Below are positions 29,201 to 37,818 of a DNA stretch of 64,000 nt, in pieces. A program made the translations under genes and the position numbers. The stretch is from the NCBI GenBank assembly GCA_949373155.1, contig CASICK010000010.1:12290-76289 (forward strand), in the 5' to 3' direction. This DNA comes from an uncultured Synechococcus sp. (GTDB lineage Bacteria; Cyanobacteriota; Cyanobacteriia; PCC-6307; Cyanobiaceae). The notes beneath the pieces were generated by a model, which made no database searches, was not told the DNA's origin, and saw only the letters and a program-made list of their open reading frames with translations. Positions within the stretch are counted from its first letter, which is position 1. Every line of letters starts with the position of its first letter.

Positions 29201-29762
29201 GCTTTTGGCTCCGATTGGGCTCGGGAGTCTTGAAGAACAAGCCGATAAAGCCAAGGTCAGCGCGATCGCGATGATCAGTGAGATCCGTCAGGTCACCACT
29301 CGCAAGGGAGATCGAATGGCTGTCTTGACTCTGGAAGACCTCACTGGATCCTGTGAAGCGGTGGTCTTTCCTAAAAGCTATGCACGCTTGGCTGATCACC
29401 TGATGGCTGAGGCTCGTTTGCTGGTCTGGGCGGCGGTGGATCGCCGAGACGAGCGGGTTCAATTGATCATCGATGACTGCCGAGCCATCGATGATCTGCG
29501 TCTACTGATGGTGGAACTTGATCCAGAGCAGGCCAGCGATGTGGCCGTCCAGCACAAGTTGCGTGAATGTCTGCAGGCTTTCCGTCCAGATCAGGAACAG
29601 TTGGGAGTTCGAGTCCCCGTTGTTGCTGCCGTTCGACAGGGCAGTACGGTTCGATATGTGCGGCTTGGGCCTCAGTTTTGTGTACGCGATGCTTCCGCTG
29701 CAGCCCTTCATCTCCAAGAGAAGGCCTTCAATGTGAAATGCAGCGAACCTCTATTGAATTAA
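26241..29762 (+). CDS. dnaE: DNA polymerase III alpha subunit
   Basis: Replicative polymerase, 1173 residues. The PHP domain begins [16 protein letters not shown], the catalytic aspartates are in [12 protein letters not shown] (about residue 412), the finger/thumb region has [10 protein letters not shown], and the C-terminal OB fold is in [17 protein letters not shown]. The start at 26241 is chosen because the PHP motif follows at once. The frame from 26187 adds unrelated residues. There is no intein, unlike some cyanobacterial dnaE genes, which are split. Confidence 0.97.
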   Translation: MAFVPLHNHSDYSLLDGASQLPQMVERAKELGMPALALTDHGVMYGAVELLKLCKGAGIKPIIGNEMYVINGSIDDPQPKKERRYHLVVLAKNATGYRNLVKLTSISHLRGMRGRGIFSRACVDKQLLKQYGEGLILATACLGGEIPQAIMRDRPDVARDVALWYQETFGDDFYLEIQDHGSPEDRIVNVEIVRIAKELGIRLIATNDAHYLTRNDVEAHDALLCVLTGKLISDVKRLRYTGTEYLKSEEEMSRLFADHLEPDVVSEAISNTLQVAQKVEDYDILGRYQMPRFPIPEPHTPVSYLQEVTEQGLRDRLEIDSETAIDPIYGDRLSHELKIMEQMGFPTYFLVVWDYIRFAREQGIPVGPGRGSAAGSLVAYALGITNIDPVSNGLLFERFLNPERKSMPDIDTDFCIERRGEVIDYVTRRYGEDKVAQIITFNRMTSKAVLKDVARVLDIPYGDADRLAKLIPVVRGKPAKLAAMIGEESPNPEFREKYKKDPVVKRWVDMAMRIEGTNKTYGVHAAGVVIAADPLDELVPLQRNNDGQVITQYFMEDVESMGLLKMDFLGLKNLTMIDKTLELVAATSGERIDPDKLPIEDPETYALLARGDLEGIFQLESTGMRQIVRDLKPSSLEDISSILALYRPGPLDAGLIPKFINRKHGREAIDFAHHSIEPILKETYGIMVYQEQIMKIAQDMAGYSLGEADLLRRAMGKKKVSEMQKHRGIFVQGASDRGVDQKVADELFDQMVLFAEYCFNKSHSTAYGAVTYQTAYLKAHYPVAYMAALLTVNAGASDKVQRYISNCNAMGIEVMPPDINASGIDFTPKGDRILFGLSAVRNLGDGAIRAVIGSRESEGAFQSLADLCDRLPSAVLNRRSMESLIHCGAMDALEPEANRAQLMADLDLLLDWATSRAKDRASGQGNLFDLMAASSDGEDDAATDLSLAPKAPAVKDYHPTEKLRLEKDLVGFYLSDHPLKQLTPPAKLLAPIGLGSLEEQADKAKVSAIAMISEIRQVTTRKGDRMAVLTLEDLTGSCEAVVFPKSYARLADHLMAEARLLVWAAVDRRDERVQLIIDDCRAIDDLRLLMVELDPEQASDVAVQHKLRECLQAFRPDQEQLGVRVPVVAAVRQGSTVRYVRLGPQFCVRDASAAALHLQEKAFNVKCSEPLLN

Positions 29763-29787
29763 TCGCGGCGTGAATTACCACTTTGGT

Positions 29788-30198
29788 TTAGCTCTGTTTT
29801 TGAGCCCGAATGGATTCTCGCATTCGCTGAATATTGGGCTTGATGTGCTCAAGGCCAAGCAAAGTTCCAGCATTCTGTTCCCAACTGGCTGATAGAACGC
29901 CATAGCTCAGTCCTCCGAGTCCCAACAAAAAGAAGCCACCAGAGCCCAGCAAGGTGATCCCAGGAGGAACATCCATGATTTGGCGTGAGACCAGGAAATA
30001 GCTTCCTACAAAAACACCCATCCCCATAATTGAAGGAATTCCTGTGGCAATAGCCACGCGTCGTGCCATTCGGTTGGCCACCGACTTGGGAATAGGTTCA
30101 CTACTTCCTGATTGAGAAGCAGGTCGTTTGGATTGTGATTTCGTTCCTTCTGCTGACCGGCGCGGCTCGAAGGGCAGAGAGTTGCGTCGATCAGCCAT
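29788..30198 (-). CDS. PAM68-like photosystem II assembly protein
   Basis: 136 residues. A polar N-terminus rich in Ser, Lys and Pro is followed by two hydrophobic helices (about 47-68 and 80-104) and a conserved end (SYGVLSASWE, then GLEHIKPNIQRMRE). PAM68 is a thylakoid protein needed for early photosystem II assembly in plants and cyanobacteria. It lies 27 bases downstream of rpsO on the same strand. Assignment is by overall pattern and C-terminal motif. Confidence 0.82.
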   Translation of the reverse strand: MADRRNSLPFEPRRSAEGTKSQSKRPASQSGSSEPIPKSVANRMARRVAIATGIPSIMGMGVFVGSYFLVSRQIMDVPPGITLLGSGGFFLLGLGGLSYGVLSASWEQNAGTLLGLEHIKPNIQRMRESIRAQKQS

Positions 30199-30225
30199 GG
30201 GCTCCTGAAGTCCTGTGCAGCTTGC

Positions 30226-30495
30226 TTAGCCGCGGATTCCAAGCTTAGAAATGAGATCGCTGTAGCGCTGCTCGCTTTTGCCACGGACGTAACCAAGCAG
30301 ACGCTTGCGACGTCCAATCATCTTCAGGAGACCCTGGCGGGATGAGTAGTCGTGGATGTTTTGCTGAAGGTGGCCGCTGAGCTTCGAGATGCGCTCACTG
30401 AGCATGGCGACCTGAACCTCTGCCGATCCGGTGTCGGTGGCATGGGTTTGGTGACTGTTGATGAGTTGCTGCTTTTCAGTTGTATCAAGCGACAT
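30226..30495 (-). CDS. rpsO: 30S ribosomal protein S15
   Basis: 89 residues, the normal length for S15, which binds 16S rRNA in the platform. Signatures are [15 protein letters not shown] (about 22-36) and [16 protein letters not shown] (about 55-70). It starts [11 protein letters not shown]. It is transcribed with PAM68 downstream. The 5' leader between ruvA and rpsO is only about 56 bases. Confidence 0.96.
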   Translation of the reverse strand: MSLDTTEKQQLINSHQTHATDTGSAEVQVAMLSERISKLSGHLQQNIHDYSSRQGLLKMIGRRKRLLGYVRGKSEQRYSDLISKLGIRG

Positions 30496-30551
30496 GCGAA
30501 GCGTCCGGCCCTACTTGTGCAAAGAACCAATTTACCTTGTCGTGGGCACGA

Positions 30552-31211
30552 TTACGCCGAAGGGCGGTTCAACCAACGCAGACTGGCGCGTAACCACCCA
30601 TCTCCATCATCCGACGCCGGGACTTCTTCCCCTGTGGAGACTGCGCGCATCGCGCGACGGATCTCTAAATCCTCATAGCCCAGTGTGCTGAGGGTGAGCT
30701 GTAAATCTTGCAATGGGTCAGGTTCAATCGGCAGTGATTTGAGATCACTCCTGTCCACAAGGGAGAGGTCGGAACGTTCACTTTCTCGCTCTGCACTCCA
30801 AGCACTCAGACGGTCGCGAAGCTCCACCGCAAGGCGTTCTGCTGTTCGTTTGCCGACACCTTGCGCTTGGGTGAGGCGACGCAGGTCCCCATCGATGATC
30901 GCTTCGATCAACTCAGCAGCGCTGCAGCTCTCCAGCAACGCCAGCCCTACCTGAGGACCGACGCCATTCACGCTGATCAGAACTCGAAATAGGTCCCGTT
31001 CCCTTCGATCTGGGAAGCCAAACAAACTCGAGCCATCGTCCCTTTGCACCTGATGAATCCAGACGGTGCAGGTTGTCCCTGCCGAGAGAGGTTGCAGGTA
31101 CCTCGACGCAAGTTGAACTTCATACCCCACACCGGCGCAAGCAATGACCAATCCCTGACGCCCGCCCTGACTCCAGTGTTCGATTCGTTCTCCTTGAAGC
31201 CAGCCAATCAT
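30552..31211 (-). CDS. ruvA: Holliday junction branch-migration protein RuvA
   Basis: Binds Holliday junctions and recruits RuvB. The 219-residue protein has an OB domain at the N-terminus (MIGWLQGERIEHW), then a helix-hairpin-helix region with ISVNGVGPQVGLAL (about 78-91) and QGVGKRTAERLAVELRD (about 117-133), and a C-terminal RuvB-binding three-helix domain after a linker. It ends 56 bases upstream of rpsO. Confidence 0.94.
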   Translation of the reverse strand: MIGWLQGERIEHWSQGGRQGLVIACAGVGYEVQLASRYLQPLSAGTTCTVWIHQVQRDDGSSLFGFPDRRERDLFRVLISVNGVGPQVGLALLESCSAAELIEAIIDGDLRRLTQAQGVGKRTAERLAVELRDRLSAWSAERESERSDLSLVDRSDLKSLPIEPDPLQDLQLTLSTLGYEDLEIRRAMRAVSTGEEVPASDDGDGWLRASLRWLNRPSA

Positions 31212-31400
31212 GCGAATCCTTTTAATGAACCCATCGAGGCTCCTAGGGGCGTGTTGTGGGGAAAGACATCAGACAAGGCAAGCCACCGATGGCTGACAGC
31301 TGCATCTTGCACAGGAGTCAACATCCGACAACCATCGCGAAGAGCCAAGCGTTGATCGAAAGGTCACACAGGTGATCGCCTTGGTGCAATGCCAGGGCAT
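31212..31400. other. Upstream region of ruvA and downstream of Yfr1 copy B
   Basis: 189 bases with no gene. It must contain the ruvA promoter or read-through from the Yfr1 copy B terminator. Confidence 0.4.
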
Positions 31401-31468
31401 AAAAAAAGAAGGCGAATCCGCCTTCTTCGGGGGTGTGAGGAGCCAAATCTTGTGAGGAGATGGCTTTT
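31401..31468 (-). ncRNA. yfr1: Yfr1-like small RNA, copy B
   Basis: On the minus strand: a 5' stem-loop (AGCCATCT pairing with AGATTTGGCT with a bulge), the unpaired core CTCCTCACACC at 31442-31432, and a terminator hairpin AAGAAGGCG/CGCCTTCTT with seven T. This is the three-part layout of Yfr1, the ultraconserved cyanobacterial RNA with ACUCCUCACAC. Here the first base of the motif is G rather than A. The 5' arm carries a second CTCCTCACA. The 5' end is estimated. Confidence 0.8.
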
Positions 31469-31472
31469 CCCA

Positions 31473-31727
31473 TAATCAATAAATGCGTGCCACTCAGTCA
31501 ACCAACTGATACGTAGAGACTTGTTTGCACAGATGTCTGCGCCTTTTTCAATTGAAGATGGCGTCCTCTGGAGCTTGAAGCAAAAGTCAACTTGTCCAAT
31601 AAAAGAGGATACGCGCCCTTTGTGGGGTTTTCGTTCAATACCTCTCCTCAAATAACGTGAGTGTTGATCGGTTCTGTTTGGCTGTTTTCCCAGAGTTTGC
31701 ATGCCATGCAGGCCACCCTCTTGGCAT
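31473..31727. other. Spacer between the two Yfr1 copies
   Basis: 255 bases with no gene. Its left end holds a possible promoter for copy B (minus strand TATTGATTAT). Confidence 0.4.
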
Positions 31728-31796
31728 AAAAAAAGAAGGTGTTTGACGCCTTCTTTGGGGGGTGTGAGGAGTCAATCCTTTGTCAGGAGTTGACCC
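31728..31796 (-). ncRNA. yfr1: Yfr1-like small RNA, copy A
   Basis: The minus strand has a 5' stem-loop (GTCAA with TTGAC, plus TCC with GGA), the perfect core ACTCCTCACAC at 31772-31762, and the terminator AAGAAGGC/ACCTTCTT with a T-run at 31734-31728. A TTATAAA -10 box lies at 31807-31801, correctly spaced for a start near 31795. It is about 70 nucleotides, as known for Yfr1, which in Prochlorococcus pairs with porin mRNAs through this core. Confidence 0.88.
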
Positions 31797-31800
31797 TTTC

Positions 31801-31807
31801 TTTATAA
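31801..31807 (-). promoter_or_regulatory. -10 element of Yfr1 copy A
   Basis: The minus strand TTATAAA lies 6 bases before the inferred transcript start. TTGACT or TTGCCA just upstream could serve as a weak -35, but the spacing is short, so the -35 is not assigned. Confidence 0.55.
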
Positions 31808-31869
31808 GTCAATGGCAAAGCTTTGTGGCAATTCAACAAGTGACAAGACGTGTCTTGCACACTGTTTCT

Positions 31870-31976
31870 AGTTACTCAAGATCATTGAGTAAGGAGGGCT
31901 TCTTCAGGGAGTGGAAACAAGGCAACACGTCCTGCGAGAAGCCGAGAACCCCTGCCTTTGGCGGGGTTTTCTTTTG
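31870..31976 (+). ncRNA. Yfr2-family-like small RNA
   Basis: A long hairpin (GGCTTCT with AGAAGCC, inner CAGG with CCTG) carries the loop GTGGAAACAAGGCAACA, with GGAAACA and a near copy GGCAACA. The terminator AACCCC-GCC/GGC-GGGGTT and a T-rich tail follow. The GGAAACA-containing loop and terminator match what I recall of the Yfr2-5 family. The 5' limit is uncertain, and a small palindrome TACTCA/TGAGTA at 31873-31891 may be at or before the start. Confidence 0.6.
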
Positions 31977-32053
31977 TCTTGCGTTATTTGGATGCCCGGA
32001 AGGCATCATCATCGGATTCCGTCAGACAGTTGCATTAGTCATGAATAATGGGC

Positions 32054-32084
32054 AAAAAAACGAGCGGTTTCTCAGGCCGCTCGT
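32054..32084 (-). terminator. Rho-independent terminator of an unidentified minus-strand transcript
   Basis: ACGAGCGG and CCGCTCGT form a perfect 8-bp stem, followed by seven T on the minus strand. The upstream 200 bases contain an open frame that runs through the hairpin (32022-32249), so the RNA is more likely non-coding or encodes a shorter peptide. Confidence 0.8.
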
Positions 32085-33157
32085 GCTCTCCCTTTTGTTA
32101 GCAGCTCGACGCCACTGCGCAAAGGATCTTCTATGTCCATGCTTTTGTTTGTAGCGATACATACCCTGCTGAATACTGGCAACATTTTGATCAAGCGCGT
32201 CGAGACCATTTCCATTTGTCGGTGCAAATCGACGCGAAAGGTGCGTCATGGGAATTCGGCGTCTCAATTGCTTATAACCCTCTGGTATTAGCTGAACAAC
32301 GGGGTAGTTGAGTTGCTGAAAAGTGAACTCGATTCAGCGGTACTTCAATATTGCCTACCCATGAAGAGAGGCCGCCCCTCCCGGATGGAAGAGACGGCCT
32401 AACTCGCTCGTTTATGCATATCGCAAACCATTAATCAGTGAACCTGTATCGCTGAAGTCTGAACCTCGTATCGAAAACAGTGAACTGAAAGGGTGGTGCG
32501 AAGCGGCTGTCTGCAGGATCACCTGGGGCCGGGGCTCTAGGTGTGGGGTCGTGTTCTCCGTAGGGCACCTAAGACGGTGCAGATGGAGTATCGATTGGCG
32601 TGGCGCGCAAGGCATTGCCTACCAAAGGAACAACCCACGTCTTGTTGAGACTGTTGGAGCAGGGACCTGAAGTCAGCTTGCTTCTACTGATGACTCAGGT
32701 GGAGTGTCGTCTGTCAAAGCGCCTCCGATCTCGATGTCCATAGTTTGTGCCAACAGCGCACACTTGCCATCGGTGTAAAGGCGCATTGCCTTCAGAGCAA
32801 AAACCACCGAAATTAGAAGTGGCGTGCCTCATCAGCTATTAAGACGCGTTGATGAATCTTTTGTGGATGAAAGTCATCTCAAAGGCACACGCGTGATTCG
32901 CAGCATCTGATCAACCTTGTCAGAGTGATAACTCTGGATCCTGTTGGATTAACGAAGGACACAATTAGACGATTTTGCTCGTTGTATCCACGACTCCATC
33001 ATTGATTCCATTGCCATGGTGGCAAGCACAATTACTTGGCTCGCAAGTGCGGCTTCTGCTCACAAGGTTTCAGATCAAGAGCCCCATGGAAGGGCGGTTT
33101 TACTTATCGCACCTTGTTCATTGGCTTTGTAGAACGAATACAGCTAAAAACTCATTC
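32085..33157. other. Long gap between RNA cluster and lipoprotein gene
   Basis: About 1.07 kb with no recognised gene. It contains a hairpin AGGCCG/CGGCCT near 32366-32393 without a T-run, a possible 44-codon minus-strand frame (32673-32807), and sequence near 32830-32910 that is open on the plus strand without a start (VDESFVDESHLKG). These look like remnants or very small genes, and none is certain. Confidence 0.4.
32673..32807 (-). CDS. Possible 44-residue protein
   Basis: A GTG-started frame reads MVFALKAMRLYTDGKC and ends in an acidic tail (DDTPPESSVEAS). It follows an in-frame TGA closely. Composition is protein-like, but there is no ribosome-binding site or neighbour to support it. 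Confidence 0.3.
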   Translation of the reverse strand: MVFALKAMRLYTDGKCALLAQTMDIEIGGALTDDTPPESSVEAS

Positions 33158-33283
33158 ATGGAAATCCATACCGCTCATGCGCAACCGCTGGGGAGCTTGA
33201 TTTTCGAAGGTCATCACAAACCATTTCATGCGTTGGCCTGCCCTCTCCATCCTCAAGAAGTGCGGATTGCCAAGAAAAAGTAA
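33158..33283 (+). CDS. Possible 41-residue His-rich peptide
   Basis: The frame starts MEIHTAHAQPLG, has five histidines and ends in KKK. A strong terminator follows 32 bases after the stop, which supports a transcribed unit here. A longer frame back to 32975 looks unlike protein at its N-terminus. The function is unknown. Confidence 0.45.
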   Translation: MEIHTAHAQPLGSLIFEGHHKPFHALACPLHPQEVRIAKKK

Positions 33284-33315
33284 TCAGCTCCAGCCCCACC
33301 AATCATTCAGCATTC

Positions 33316-33339
33316 ATCCGCCTTGCGCGGATTTTTTTT
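33316..33339 (+). terminator. Rho-independent terminator
   Basis: ATCCGC pairs with GCGGAT around CTTGC, followed by seven or eight T on the plus strand. It ends the small unit at 33158 and separates it from the lipoprotein gene. Confidence 0.85.
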
Positions 33340-33419
33340 GCACCTTCATGGCTCTCGTTTTATGGCCGTCAAGATCGATCCAATCTGCAACTATCGTTGT
33401 CAGCATCGATTGGCTGCTC

Positions 33420-33893
33420 ATGCCGCCTGCTCTGCCAAGCCTGAACGTTTGGATCACACCGCTCAAGCGCAGCGTTCGGCATTTGCTGGTTGTTTGCATG
33501 GTGTTGCTTCTGAACCTTGGATTAACTGGATGTGGTCCCTCCGATCAACCTCCACGCGGTGTGTTGCTTAAAGCGCTGGGACTGCAAATTCAATTAACCC
33601 AAACAGCGATTGCGCGCTCCCTGGCGTTAGAGCCCGTTGGGGTGCCTGAAGTGAGTCGTGTACGCGTGGAAGAGCAGGAGTCGATCCGCCTCGGTGAGCA
33701 ACGTGGGATCCATCTCACAGGGCGTTTTGATTGGAGACTCCCCGCTGATTCCGTGCGTGTTGATAGTCCTTTTGAGCTCTTTTTAGAGCGAGGTGAACGC
33801 GGTCAAAGCTGGCGTCTAGCCCAACCGGTTGGCTCGAGTGATGGCACCTCTCAAGATTGGATTACCCATCCTTTGCCGATCGATTCGCTCTGA
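33420..33893 (+). CDS. Putative lipoprotein
   Basis: 157 residues from the ATG at 33420. A basic segment (TPLKRSVRH) and hydrophobic core (LLVVCMVLLLNLGL) end in the lipobox LTGC (Cys about residue 39), so the protein should be lipid-anchored. The mature part is soluble with charged and beta-rich sequence (GRFDWRLPADSVRVDSPFEL). The N-terminal frame back to 33228 crosses the terminator and is rejected. No family is recognised. It is convergent with the DMT transporter gene. Confidence 0.75.
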   Translation: MPPALPSLNVWITPLKRSVRHLLVVCMVLLLNLGLTGCGPSDQPPRGVLLKALGLQIQLTQTAIARSLALEPVGVPEVSRVRVEEQESIRLGEQRGIHLTGRFDWRLPADSVRVDSPFELFLERGERGQSWRLAQPVGSSDGTSQDWITHPLPIDSL

Positions 33894-33912
33894 ATTCCAG
33901 GCTCAAAAGAAT

Positions 33913-34851
33913 TCAGGCTTCTGCTTTTCGAGCCGTCCTGGCACTGAGGCTGATCAACGTTGCCCCCAAGACGCATAAGGCTCCAAGCACCACAGCGCTG
34001 GTAATCGGCTCAGCAAAAAAGAGCACGCCCCACAGTGACGCAAACACCACTTGGACGTAATTAATCGAGGTGGCGCGGGCTGCAGGCAGGGCAGATAGGC
34101 CTTCTGTTAACCAGATCTGACCGATCTGAGTGAACAAGCCAACTCCGATCAGCCAGACCCACTCGGTTGGATTGGGCCACAGCGTGGCCTGCCCCCAGAG
34201 CAAGGGCAGGGTTGCCGGCACTGATACCAAGGGGAAGTAAAAGACGATCACTAGAGGGTGCTCTTGAACGGAGAGCTGGCGCACACTCACGTAAGCCAGT
34301 GCCGTCAGCAACGCACCGCCTAGGCCAATCAGAGCTGCCATGGCGGGCAGGCTTCCCATCGTGCCTCCGACCCATTCCGGCTGCACCACCAATGCGACCC
34401 CCAGCAGGCCTAGCAACACAGCGATGCCGATTCGGCGTCGGATGGACTCGCCTAACAGCAGCCATGCCGCGAGTGCCGTCAGGGTTGGGTAGGTGTATTG
34501 GAGCAGGGTTGCTGCCGCGAGTGGAAGCCGAGCGAGGGCCTCAAAGAAACACAACAAGGCTGCAGTCCCCAATCCCCCACGGATCAACAACAACCCACGT
34601 TGTTCGCCCCATGGCGAGACCTTGAGACGACGCAACATCGCCAGAGTGATGGCAATGCTGATCAAGGAGCGCACCAGCACGACTTCTGCCACGGGCAGCC
34701 GTCCCCCTAGGTGTTTCACGCAAACGGTCATCAAACTGAACGCCAACGCACAGGCGATCAGGGCTCCGCAGGCGCGCCATTCCTTCGTGGACTGGCTGCC
34801 TCGTATCGCGCCTAACAGCCCCTGCATGGTGGTTCCGACGACACCTGCCAA
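33913..34851 (-). CDS. DMT-superfamily (EamA) transporter
   Basis: 312 residues with ten hydrophobic helices in two repeated EamA halves (about 20-150 and 160-300). The first half has ARLPLAAATLLQYTYPTLTALAAWLLLGE and the second ALPAARATSINYVQVVFASLWGVLFFAEP, both typical helix 3-4 motifs. It exports or exchanges small metabolites, and the substrate is unknown. A start at 34827 (MQGLLGAIRG) is possible. It is divergent from dnaG, 56 bases away. Confidence 0.85.
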   Translation of the reverse strand: MAGVVGTTMQGLLGAIRGSQSTKEWRACGALIACALAFSLMTVCVKHLGGRLPVAEVVLVRSLISIAITLAMLRRLKVSPWGEQRGLLLIRGGLGTAALLCFFEALARLPLAAATLLQYTYPTLTALAAWLLLGESIRRRIGIAVLLGLLGVALVVQPEWVGGTMGSLPAMAALIGLGGALLTALAYVSVRQLSVQEHPLVIVFYFPLVSVPATLPLLWGQATLWPNPTEWVWLIGVGLFTQIGQIWLTEGLSALPAARATSINYVQVVFASLWGVLFFAEPITSAVVLGALCVLGATLISLSARTARKAEA

Positions 34852-34907
34852 CCATGGCGCATCGCGCTGAACAGCCAGAACGGCATCGGGGCTCGCAGAA
34901 TGGCGTT

Positions 34908-36989
34908 ATGGCGATGCCCCGTCTTCACCCCCGCACTATCGACGCCGTTAAGGAACGTGCCGACATCGTTGATGTTGTGGGCGAGCACGTGGTGCTCAAA
35001 AAAAAGGGACGGGAATTCGTTGGTGTTTGCCCATTTCATGACGACAGCAAGCCGTCGATGACGGTGTCGCCGCAGAAGCAGTTTTATTACTGCTTCTCCT
35101 GCGGAGCGGGTGGCAATTCCATCAAGTTTTTGATGGAGTTTCAACGGCAGAGCTTCAGCGACGTTGTTCTGGATTTGGCGCGCCGGTATCAACTGCCGGT
35201 GGAAACGGTTGATGGTCCTCAACAGGAGCGTCTGCGTCAACAACTCTCAAGGCGTGATCACCTGCATCGTGCGTTGGCCCTCGCGTCAGGTTGGTTTCGT
35301 AGTCAGCTCAAGAGTGCATCGGGCGCTGATGCCCTGGCTTACCTGCGCGATCAGCGTGGCTTGAGCGAAGCCACGATGGAGACCTTCGAGCTCGGCTATG
35401 CCCCCGATCAGTGGGACGGTTTGCTCAAGCATCTTCAACACGTTGAGGGTTTATCGCCAGAGCTGCTTGAGTCAGCGGGCCTTGTCGTGCCAAGGAAAGG
35501 AGGCAACGGGTTTTATGACCGCTTCCGTGGCCGGGTGATCGTTCCAATTCGCGATCGGCAGGGACGGGTCATTGGCTTTGGCGGTCGAAGCCTTGATGGC
35601 AGCGATCCCAAGTACCTGAATTCTCCCGAAACAGAGGTCTTTGAAAAAGGCAAGCACCTCTTCGGTCTCGATCAGGCGGCTAATGCGATCCGCAAGGACG
35701 ATCGAGCTGTGGTGGTGGAGGGCTATTTCGATGTCATTGCCTTGCATGCGGCGGGAGTCACCAACGCTGTGGCGTCGCTTGGTACCGCCCTCAGCAGTCA
35801 ACAGATCACCCAACTGTGCCGGTGCAGTGACGGCAAACGCATCGTTCTCAATTTTGATGCCGATCGTGCGGGGATCCGAGCTGCGAACAGGGCGATCGGT
35901 GAGGTGGAGCAGCTTGCGCTTCAAGGACAGCTGGAGCTGCGAGTGCTCCATACACCCTCTGGGAAGGATCCAGATGAGTACCTCAAGGATCATGGAGCTG
36001 GGGACTATCGCGCCCTGCTTGATCAGGCACCGCTTTGGCTCGATTGGCAGATCGAACAGGTGCTGGAAGACCGTGATCTGACGAAAGCAGATCAGTTTCA
36101 AAAAGCTGTTAGCGGGTTGGTGGAGCTGTTAGGCAAGCTGCCTCAATCCGCGATTCGCACGCACTACCTCCAGCAAGTAGCCGAGCGGCTAAGCGGTGGT
36201 CAAGGCCGATTGGCGTTGCAGTTGGAGCAGGATTTGCGCCAACAGGTGCAAGGTCAACGCTGGCATGGACGTTCAGCCCGGCATGAAAAGGCTGGTGAAG
36301 TCAGCCAGCGAGAGCGTTGCGAAGCTGAGATCCTGCGCATTTACTTGCACTGTCCGATTCACCGCTCCCAGGTCCGTTGCGAATTGCGCCAACGGGAGTT
36401 GGAAGATTTTGCTCTTCAGCACCACCGTTTGTTGTGGTCTGCGATCACCGATCTTGAGGAAGGCAATATCGGCTCCGGTCGGCTTGAGGCGATTAGTCGG
36501 GGGAAAGATCCTGGTCATGAGTTGGCCGACCTGGATCTTCCGCGTTTGCTCACCGACCAGCTGCTGCTCGAAAACAGTGCGTTGGTGGCCAGGTTGACGC
36601 CACTTTTAGAACCTGCGGAACTGCAGCGTTTGGCGTTGGCGCGTCCTATGGACGTTTTACGGGGTACCGCAGCCATTTTGGAGCGGCAGAAGAGCCATAA
36701 ACGCTGCCGTCACTTGCTGGAAGCTTGGGGTGGTCAACGGCTTGAAACTTTGGAACGGTGTATTGCTTCACTGATTGCCAATGAGCAAGAGCAGACAGCG
36801 ACGGCAAGTGGAGTGGATATGGAAGGTCGTATTCAGGAGATGTTTGAACAGTTGAATGCGGATGCCCTTCGATTGCAAGAGCTGTATTACTCCGAGAGGA
36901 AGCATATTCAGCATCTTGATCAACAACGCTGTGCTGGCTATGAGGTTGCTGTTGCTAATCCCCCTGAATCCATTCCTCCTGCGGCTTGA
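34908..36989 (+). CDS. dnaG: DNA primase
   Basis: Synthesises RNA primers at the replication fork, 693 residues. The CHC2 zinc-binding domain has Cys41, His44 (CPFH), Cys62 and Cys65 (CFSC). The catalytic core contains the TOPRIM motifs VVVEGYFDVIAL (about 270) and LNFDADRAGIRA (about 313), and the C-terminal helicase-binding part is long. The start at 34908 (MAMPRLH) precedes the zinc domain directly, and upstream in-frame codons lie in the divergent promoter. Confidence 0.96.
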   Translation: MAMPRLHPRTIDAVKERADIVDVVGEHVVLKKKGREFVGVCPFHDDSKPSMTVSPQKQFYYCFSCGAGGNSIKFLMEFQRQSFSDVVLDLARRYQLPVETVDGPQQERLRQQLSRRDHLHRALALASGWFRSQLKSASGADALAYLRDQRGLSEATMETFELGYAPDQWDGLLKHLQHVEGLSPELLESAGLVVPRKGGNGFYDRFRGRVIVPIRDRQGRVIGFGGRSLDGSDPKYLNSPETEVFEKGKHLFGLDQAANAIRKDDRAVVVEGYFDVIALHAAGVTNAVASLGTALSSQQITQLCRCSDGKRIVLNFDADRAGIRAANRAIGEVEQLALQGQLELRVLHTPSGKDPDEYLKDHGAGDYRALLDQAPLWLDWQIEQVLEDRDLTKADQFQKAVSGLVELLGKLPQSAIRTHYLQQVAERLSGGQGRLALQLEQDLRQQVQGQRWHGRSARHEKAGEVSQRERCEAEILRIYLHCPIHRSQVRCELRQRELEDFALQHHRLLWSAITDLEEGNIGSGRLEAISRGKDPGHELADLDLPRLLTDQLLLENSALVARLTPLLEPAELQRLALARPMDVLRGTAAILERQKSHKRCRHLLEAWGGQRLETLERCIASLIANEQEQTATASGVDMEGRIQEMFEQLNADALRLQELYYSERKHIQHLDQQRCAGYEVAVANPPESIPPAA

Positions 36990-37206
36990 TGGATTGGCGC
37001 TAGCCCGGTGACCTGCCCATCTTGATTTCGCAACCACAGTGGGCCTCGCTATTGAGCCAACAGAAGTAGTTCGTTGTGAAGATGTGTTATTAATCCGACG
37101 GAGTGTTCAAGCTGACGACCGGAGACGCAGAGCCCTCTGTTTGGCCTCGTCGAGGATGCCGCACTGTTTTTTTGGAGCTAGACCTTAAGGGTGTTCTTTA
37201 ATACCA

Positions 37207-37407
37207 ATGAAAACTGCGCTCGCCACACTTGTTGTTGCTCTTGCAGCACCCATTGCTGTGACAGCTTCTCCTGGGGTGCCTGACTCAGTCATGAGCCACA
37301 TCACTCAGAATTGCAATGCATCTGTCGCTGGAAACAGCGAAGCAACGCAATCTGACGAAAACTGCATCGCCAGAGCTGTGGAGGCTTATCAGAAGACCCA
37401 ACGATAG
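37207..37407 (+). CDS. Small secreted protein with two cysteines (66 residues)
   Basis: The signal peptide MKTALATLVVALAAPIAVTA is followed by a mature part of about 45 residues, Ser/Asn/Ala-rich, with two cysteines (NCNAS and ENCIAR) that may be disulphide-bonded. A terminator follows after 78 bases. No family is recognised. It resembles the 15288 secreted protein in size and layout, but I see no clear sequence match. Confidence 0.7.
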   Translation: MKTALATLVVALAAPIAVTASPGVPDSVMSHITQNCNASVAGNSEATQSDENCIARAVEAYQKTQR

Positions 37408-37485
37408 GACGAGAAGTAGAAGCTGGTTCAAGTCCTAGGCGATCGCCTCATACTCTCTACTTTCTAAAATCGAATCGAAGTTTTT

Positions 37486-37508
37486 GCCCTACTAATCGTA
37501 GGGCTTTT
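37486..37508 (+). terminator. Rho-independent terminator
   Basis: GCCCTA pairs with TAGGGC around seven bases, followed by TTTT. It ends the 37207 transcript. Confidence 0.75.
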
Positions 37509-37818
37509 GTTTGACAATTTTCAGGCAAAGGGAATCTGATAAATATTTAGAGGAGCAACAGATTTTTTCTGACCAGCGCGCAAAACCAACGAAGCTATCT
37601 GCTTTTGGGATCAGATTAAAATTTTCACTAAGGGTATGCCTGTCTCTTGAGTAAAATGATTGACGGATGATTGTTTGATTTTATGCTTCGTCGGTTTTAA
37701 GATTTTGCTCGAGTGGTTGATCAAGTGTTGATCGTGTTAGCGATTGCAGCAGCTTGATTGAATTAGAAGGTAACTGTTTTGTGTTCAGCGACTATTCTCA
37801 AGCACGCGCGCCCATATC
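37509..37818. other. Intergenic region
   Basis: 310 AT-rich bases. I see no gene. There is a TTGATC-rich patch around 37715-37735, nothing else. Confidence 0.4.

Noticed and set aside
31364..31702. 112-codon minus-strand frame
   Set aside because: It runs across the Yfr1 copy B RNA and its terminator, so it is not a protein gene.
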